From NCBI RefSeq assembly GCF_000426285.1, contig NZ_AUFB01000002.1, forward strand, positions 1-64,000: a stretch of 64,000 nucleotides of DNA, read 5' to 3'. Of the stretch, positions 59,365 to 64,000 are shown piece by piece. This stretch comes from Rhizobium leucaenae USDA 9039 (GTDB lineage: Bacteria; Pseudomonadota; Alphaproteobacteria; Rhizobiales; Rhizobiaceae). Numbering within the stretch: position 1 is the first letter of the stretch; each line of letters begins with the position of its first letter. The notes below the pieces were generated by a model. The model was not told the DNA's origin, ran no database searches, and saw nothing but the letters and a program-made list of their open reading frames with translations. The position numbers and the translations under genes were made by a program.

Positions 59365-60416
59365 CAGGCGGCCCTCTTCAGTGTGACGCAGCTTGCCGCA
59401 AAGCCGGGACCCATGGCGATGAGAGCCGAACGGGGCGGCAGTCCGGCACTGATCGCACGCTCCAGCACGAAGAGCACGGTCGGCGACGACATGTTGCCAT
59501 AGTCGCTGACCACCTCGCGCTCGATATCCAGCGAGCCGGGTTCGAGACCAAAGGCAGTCTCCAGCGCCACCAGCACCTTGGCGCCGCCGGGATGACAAAT
59601 GAAGCGGTCGACATCGGATATCGTCAGGCCGGCGCGTTCGAGGATACCGGCGACGGCGGGCTTGATATTCGCTTCGGCGAAGGGCGGCAGCGACTGGTCC
59701 AGGATAATGCCGAAGCCGGTATCGTCGATCTTCCAGCCCATGATGCCGAGGGTATCGGGAAAGAGATGCTCGCCCGTCGATTCGATTTCCGCCACACCAT
59801 CCTTGCCGGCGCGCAGGATACAGGCGGCCGCGCCGTCGCCGAAGAGCGCCGTCGCGACGATGTTCGGCCGCGTCAGTTCGTCCAGCCGGAAAGCGAGCGA
59901 GCAGAGTTCGAGGGCAACGAAGAGCACGACAGCGCCGGGCCGGCTCTTTGCCATGCGTGAGGCGATACCAAGCCCGGAAACGCCCGCCGCGCAGCCGAGG
60001 CCGAAGACCGGCACGCGCTCGATATCGGAGCGGAAGCCCAACTCACGCGAAAGCCGCGCCTCAAGGCTCGGCGTCGTAACGCCGGTCGACGACACCGTTA
60101 CGATGCAATCAACCTCTTCCGCCCTCAGGCCGGCGCGTTTCAGCGCGCTGGTCGCGCTCCTTGTGAAAAGCTGGCTGGCGACCTCGGCATAGGCTTCCAT
60201 GCGGTCCTGCCACCCATGCGATTGCTCGAACCAGGAGAGCGGCCGGGCAACATATCGTTTGCGTATGCCGGCGCTTTCGAACACGCGGGCGAGATGCTTG
60301 AAATCGCGAAAACGATCGGAAAACAGACGGCCGGCGGTCTCGGCGGCTTCCGTTTGGTAGATGATGTTGTCGGGCGTGGCGACAGCCAGACTGACAAGCT
60401 TGACGGTATCGGTCAC
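59364..60416 (-). CDS. bpsA: Type III polyketide synthase, BpsA-like
   Basis: 350-residue chalcone-synthase-like enzyme. Active-site Cys142 in FGLGCAAGVSGLGIA, His in RFICHPGGAKVL, and Asn in DYGNMSSPTVLFVLE. GTG start at 60416 is fixed by AAGGAG six bases upstream; a longer frame to 60602 lacks this. It would condense fatty acyl-CoA with malonyl-CoA into alkylpyrones or alkylresorcinols. Coupled to the methyltransferase gene by ATGA overlap. The product in rhizobia is not known to me. Confidence 0.9.
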   Translation of the reverse strand: MTDTVKLVSLAVATPDNIIYQTEAAETAGRLFSDRFRDFKHLARVFESAGIRKRYVARPLSWFEQSHGWQDRMEAYAEVASQLFTRSATSALKRAGLRAEEVDCIVTVSSTGVTTPSLEARLSRELGFRSDIERVPVFGLGCAAGVSGLGIASRMAKSRPGAVVLFVALELCSLAFRLDELTRPNIVATALFGDGAAACILRAGKDGVAEIESTGEHLFPDTLGIMGWKIDDTGFGIILDQSLPPFAEANIKPAVAGILERAGLTISDVDRFICHPGGAKVLVALETAFGLEPGSLDIEREVVSDYGNMSSPTVLFVLERAISAGLPPRSALIAMGPGFAASCVTLKRAA

Positions 60417-60613
60417 TTGTTTCTCCTTGCGACCCTCTGCGGGTACGCAGGTAGAAACACGCCAGCATCGGGCATTATTCGGCGTCATATCGGTCACGAA
60501 AGAGTGACGGCAAATTGTGGCTATGAGCGCGAGAAAAATGTCTCTGGCCCGCGAATAAAATGAAGGATGGCGTGTTCTCCCGTCGCAACGTTCATTTGCC
60601 AAGGAGCAATCCC

Positions 60614-61156
60614 ATGACGACTACCGCTTTCCGCCTGGCCTCCGTCGGTCTCGGCGCCTGCCTCACTCTCGGCATTCTCACGGTTCCGGTTTTCGCGGCT
60701 GGCGACAACAGCAGCACGACACCGACCTGCAAGAAAGGCGAGATCTACGACACGAAGACGAAGAAGTGCGTGAAGCAGCAGGGCGCCAATATCACCGACG
60801 AGAACCGCGCCGACTATGCTTATTCGCTCGCCAAGAAGGACCACCGCTATGAAGAAGCGCTGGCAGTTCTCGACACGATGCAAAACCCGAACACGGCAGA
60901 AGCCCTGAACTATCGCGGCTATGCCACCCGCAAGCTCGGCCGCACGGATGAAGGCATTTCCTATTACCTGAAGTCGGTCTCGATGGACCCGAAATATTCC
61001 CTGGTTCGCGAATATCTCGGCGAAGCCTATGTCATCAAGGGCCAGATCGACCTCGCTAAGGATCAGTTGAGCACGATCAAGACGCTCTGCGGCAATACGT
61101 CCTGTGAGGAATACCAGGACCTGAACAACGCCATCCAGCATCCGTCGAGCCTCTGA
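60614..61156 (+). CDS. Secreted TPR-repeat protein
   Basis: 180-residue protein. Signal peptide MTTTAFRLASVGLGACLTLG... to about residue 28 (VFA-AG), a short Cys-Lys-rich stretch (CKKGEIYDTKTKKCVKQ), then about three TPR units (EALAVLDTMQNPNTAEALNY, GRTDEGISYYLKSVSMDPKY). Good AAGGAG start signal. Periplasmic; function unknown. The two cysteines in CNTSCEE-type end may form a disulfide. It precedes the sigma factor gene by 60 bp. Confidence 0.85.
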   Translation: MTTTAFRLASVGLGACLTLGILTVPVFAAGDNSSTTPTCKKGEIYDTKTKKCVKQQGANITDENRADYAYSLAKKDHRYEEALAVLDTMQNPNTAEALNYRGYATRKLGRTDEGISYYLKSVSMDPKYSLVREYLGEAYVIKGQIDLAKDQLSTIKTLCGNTSCEEYQDLNNAIQHPSSL

Positions 61157-61216
61157 TTTCAGGCGCCGGACCTGAGGTGACCGGCATAAGCAGTCAGTAT
61201 TTAGAGGGATATCCGA

Positions 61217-61855
61217 GTGTCAGTCGCTCATTCCACAATTTCTGCTTATAGTCGGGTAAGATCGGAACCGCCGGCACGACCGGCGATTCCCAAAAACGCG
61301 AACCCCGCGGAGGGTGCCATAGCCAGCGAAGAGGATATCAGGGCCGGTCTGTCGCAGCATCTGACGCGGCTCTGGCGCTATGCGGTGGTGCTGTCGCGCC
61401 AACGCGACGTCGCGGATGACCTGGTGCAGGCGACCTGCGTCAGGGCACTGGAGCGGGCTGGTCAGTTCGCAGCCGGTACGCGGCTTGATCGATGGTTGTT
61501 TTCGATCCTGCACTCGATCTGGCTGAATGAGATACGAGCGCGCCGGGTGCGCATGGGCCAGGGTTTTGTCGATGCCGACGAAACGCTGGTCTTTGACGGT
61601 GCGCGCGAGACGGAGACGCATATTCTCGCCGGCCAGGTGCTGAAACAGGTGCAGGCGCTGCCGGAAGCGCAACGTACCGCCGTGTTCCTGGCCTATGTCG
61701 AAGGACTTTCCTATCGCGAAGTGGCGGAGGTTTTGGATGTGCCGATCGGAACGGTGATGAGCCGGCTGGCGGCGGCGCGGGCGAAGCTCGCCAATGGCGC
61801 GGGACCCGCGGATGGCGCGGCTTTCCGGGGCCGGGCGACTGGGGAACGGGAATGA
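61217..61855 (+). CDS. ECF-type RNA polymerase sigma factor
   Basis: 212-residue sigma factor with region 2 (HLTRLWRYAVVLSRQRDVADDLVQATCVRALER) and region 4 (LPEAQRTAVFLAYVEGLSYREVAEVLDVPIGTVMSRLAAAR). A 40-residue disordered N-tail precedes region 2. Start is GTG, with AGAGGG upstream. Coupled by ATGA overlap to the next gene, a probable anti-sigma factor. Not EcfG, since no NepR/PhyR genes are here. Signal unknown. Confidence 0.9.
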   Translation: MSVAHSTISAYSRVRSEPPARPAIPKNANPAEGAIASEEDIRAGLSQHLTRLWRYAVVLSRQRDVADDLVQATCVRALERAGQFAAGTRLDRWLFSILHSIWLNEIRARRVRMGQGFVDADETLVFDGARETETHILAGQVLKQVQALPEAQRTAVFLAYVEGLSYREVAEVLDVPIGTVMSRLAAARAKLANGAGPADGAAFRGRATGERE

Positions 61856-62655
61856 GTGAACTAGACAACAAAAAAATGCCCTCGGACGAGCTGCTGACCG
61901 CCTTCATCGACGGCGAGTTGGATGCCGCCGAGAGCGACAGAATAGAAAAGCTGATCGCCAGCGACGCCCAGGTGGCGGAACGCTTCGATTTCTTGTCGCG
62001 GAGCGATTTGCCCTTCCGTGAGGCATTTGAGCCCGTGCTTACCGCCGCCCCAAGCGCCAAGCTTACCGCCATGCTTGCTGCCATTCCCTCCACAAACGCG
62101 CAAAAGAAGGCCGCTTCCGGCGTTAGCCGCCGTGGTTTCCTCTCGGCGATTGCCGCCTGCCTCGTCGTGGGCGTCGCCATCGATCGCGCCGCAATCGACA
62201 TCAATCGTCGCCTCAACAAACCGGAAGAGGGGAGTGACTGGCGCGCCGTTGTCGCCGAGTACCTATCGCTCTATACGCCGGACACGCTGAGCGCACCCGC
62301 CGGCGATCATGCTGAACAGGCCGCGCAATTGAGCGAAGTCGGCTCCAAGCTCGGTGTCACGCTGACGCCCGAAACCGTTGCCTTGCCGGGCATCGATTTC
62401 AAGCGCGCCCAGATACTGAATTATGACAGCAAGCCCTTGGCGCAGATCGCTTATCTTGATCCCGAAAGCGGTCCGATGGCGCTCTGCATCATCCCCTCGA
62501 CTACAGGCGTTGCTGCACCGGACATGGAAAACCGCCGCGGCATGAATGTCGTCTATTGGTCGAACACCACCCACGCCTTCATGCTCATCGGCCATTCGCC
62601 GATCGACCGGCTGAAGGCGCTGGCGGATGGCGTTCGGCAAAGCTTGGCGGCTTGA
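61852..62655 (+). CDS. Probable anti-sigma factor
   Basis: 267-residue protein. N-terminal SDELLTAFIDGELDAAESDRIEKLI is the usual anti-sigma start, but I see no HxxxCxxC zinc motif. One membrane helix (about residues 96-112, FLSAIAACLVVGVAIDRA) and a periplasmic sensor domain of about 150 residues. Encoded with a 4-base overlap with the ECF gene, the classical arrangement. Inhibition of the sigma factor is an inference from this. Confidence 0.83.
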   Translation: MSELDNKKMPSDELLTAFIDGELDAAESDRIEKLIASDAQVAERFDFLSRSDLPFREAFEPVLTAAPSAKLTAMLAAIPSTNAQKKAASGVSRRGFLSAIAACLVVGVAIDRAAIDINRRLNKPEEGSDWRAVVAEYLSLYTPDTLSAPAGDHAEQAAQLSEVGSKLGVTLTPETVALPGIDFKRAQILNYDSKPLAQIAYLDPESGPMALCIIPSTTGVAAPDMENRRGMNVVYWSNTTHAFMLIGHSPIDRLKALADGVRQSLAA

Positions 62656-62820
62656 GATTAAGGCTTTCCCCAACGCGCAGGAAGGGTTAGCTCCCGCAAA
62701 TCGCGCCATTCAAAAAGAATTTGGCGAAAACTCATCCTGCTGATATTCTCCGCCCAACGAAAATCGAATGAGCGCCTGCAGCATGCCCTGGGGCCTTGCG
62801 CGGCGCGGTGGAAAAGATAC

Positions 62821-64000
62821 GTGAGTGACCCCGACAGCGGCAGAGCGCCGCAGGCAAACGGGGCGTCGGTAGCAGAGCGCAGGAAGGGTAAATCCTCCCG
62901 GCGCGGTAAGCGTAAGCGTGGCGGTCCCGCCCGTCCGAACGCTTTTTCTGCGGAGGCCAACCAGACCGGCACGTCCGGCCCGGCGGCGACACGCCCAATA
63001 GACAACGACACCGGTTCTCCGGGCAAAAAGCGCAAGCGTCGCCGCCGTTCGCGTGGCGGAGCGCATGATGGCGCGCAACACACTTCCTCGAGCCAGCAGC
63101 AACAAGCTTCTTCAGCGCCGGAACAGCGCGCTGCGGCCGGGCCGTCGCACAAGAATGGCAAGAACAGGCGCAAGCACCGCAGCAAGCGCGGCTTGCAGGG
63201 CCGTCCCCTGGTGCACGAAAAGACGGCGCAGATCGTCGCCCCCGCCGCTCCTGCCGCCGCTGAACATGCGCCTGCCCGCAACGATCATCACAATGACCGC
63301 CATCCGCCGTCGCAGCGCCGTGACAGCCACGTGCCGCATCAGCATGCCGACGGAGATTACCGTCCCGTCGATCTCTACGCGGCACTCGATCTCGGCACCA
63401 ATAATTGCCGTCTGCTGATTGCGCAGCCGACGAGGCCCGGCCAGTTTCGCGTTGTCGATGCTTTTTCCCGCATCGTGCGTCTCGGCGAAGGGCTTGGCGC
63501 CAGCGGCAGGCTGTCCAGCGACGCCATGGATCGGGCGGTCGAAGCTCTGCGCGTCTGCGCCGGCAAGCTGAAGACGCGCGAGATCCGCCGCATGCGGCTG
63601 ATTGCCACCGAAGCCTGTCGCGCGGCGGAGAACGGCGAAGCCTTCCTCGCCCGTGTCACGGAGGAAACTGGCCTGCGGCTCGAAATCATCGATCGCGAGA
63701 CCGAGGCGCGGCTTGCCGTCTCCGGCTGCTCGTCGCTGGTCGGCTCCGAGGCGCGCTCAGTCGTGTTGTTCGATATCGGCGGCGGCTCTTCGGAAATCGC
63801 CGTCATCCGCATTGGCGAAAACCGCTCCAGCCGACTTGCCAACCATATCACTCACTGGACATCGCTGCCGGTTGGCGTGGTGACGCTCTCGGAACGCCAT
63901 GGCGGCCGCGACGTCACGCCGGAACTGTTCGAAACCATGGTGCGTGAAGTCGAAGGCATGCTTGAACGCTTCGATTGCCCGCCGGTTCAGGGTGCTGCGC
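62821..64000 (+). CDS. Ppx/GppA phosphatase (cut by right window edge)
   Basis: At least 393 residues, open at 64000. The first 185 residues are a disordered, Arg/Lys/Gln-rich basic tail (KGKSSRRGKRKRGG, KKRKRRRRSRGG, SSSQQQQASS). The catalytic part then begins with LYAALDLGTNNCRLLIA, and continues with RLIATEACRAAENGEAFL and VVLFDIGGGSSEIAVI, the exopolyphosphatase/guanosine-pentaphosphatase motifs. Start is GTG 62821. The basic tail may bind nucleic acid or polyphosphate (inference). Confidence 0.88.
   Translation, partial: MSDPDSGRAPQANGASVAERRKGKSSRRGKRKRGGPARPNAFSAEANQTGTSGPAATRPIDNDTGSPGKKRKRRRRSRGGAHDGAQHTSSSQQQQASSAPEQRAAAGPSHKNGKNRRKHRSKRGLQGRPLVHEKTAQIVAPAAPAAAEHAPARNDHHNDRHPPSQRRDSHVPHQHADGDYRPVDLYAALDLGTNNCRLLIAQPTRPGQFRVVDAFSRIVRLGEGLGASGRLSSDAMDRAVEALRVCAGKLKTREIRRMRLIATEACRAAENGEAFLARVTEETGLRLEIIDRETEARLAVSGCSSLVGSEARSVVLFDIGGGSSEIAVIRIGENRSSRLANHITHWTSLPVGVVTLSERHGGRDVTPELFETMVREVEGMLERFDCPPVQGAA

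Overview
The window looks like chromosomal DNA of a fast-growing rhizobium (Rhizobium/Agrobacterium group, Alphaproteobacteria). Evidence is the agl alpha-glucoside operon with its LacI-type regulator, a zwf-pgl-edd operon, the iron regulator RirA, a phasin with a PhaR-type promoter, an alphaproteobacterial-type tRNA-His with no encoded G-1, and intergenic palindromes typical of rhizobia. I saw no insertion sequence, prophage, CRISPR array or replication origin. Assignments rest on reading protein motifs and gene order; no database search was run.

Layout. 1-8.1 kb: end of folD, then aglR facing aglEFGAK (uptake and hydrolysis of sucrose/maltose/trehalose-type sugars). 8.3-12.9 kb: a small conserved protein, then zwf-pgl-edd on the minus strand (first steps of the Entner-Doudoroff pathway). 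13-15.8 kb: puuA-puuB-like genes (gamma-glutamylputrescine route). 15.9-22.6 kb: a flavoprotein, a chemoreceptor, a LysR regulator and an aldo/keto reductase. 23-27 kb: a putrescine-type ABC importer potFGHI, which fits with the puu genes. 27-33.5 kb: AsmA-like protein, acetoacetyl-CoA synthetase, a structured leader and a DEAD-box helicase. 33.6-38.6 kb: accessory chromate-resistance block (chrB, chrA, methyltransferase, second chrA-type gene) with a visible recombination scar. 38.7-44.9 kb: DMT exporter facing a LysR gene, a GFA protein, and a 1214-residue PAS histidine kinase. 45-47.3 kb: phasin, tRNA-His, small proteins and a probably frameshifted lipoprotein. 47.3-51.1 kb: LysR/mmsA pair, VOC protein, rirA. 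51.4-57.5 kb: dppABCDF-like importer and gluconokinase. 57.5-64 kb: DadA-like dehydrogenase, a type III polyketide synthase with a membrane methyltransferase, TPR protein, ECF sigma/anti-sigma pair, and the start of a Ppx/GppA phosphatase cut by the window edge.

How the genes fit together. Sugars entering through Agl, and gluconate phosphorylated by GntK, feed the Entner-Doudoroff genes. Polyamine uptake (Pot) feeds Puu catabolism. Acetoacetyl-CoA synthetase and the phasin both belong to the PHB cycle. The most unusual items are the chromate-block scar made of a helicase tail joined to a chrA tail, the attenuator-like leader before the helicase, the single-base frameshift in the DUF1353 lipoprotein, the tandem PhaR-type sites over the phasin promoter, and the BpsA/BpsB-like pair. 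None of these is proof of a wholly new system.
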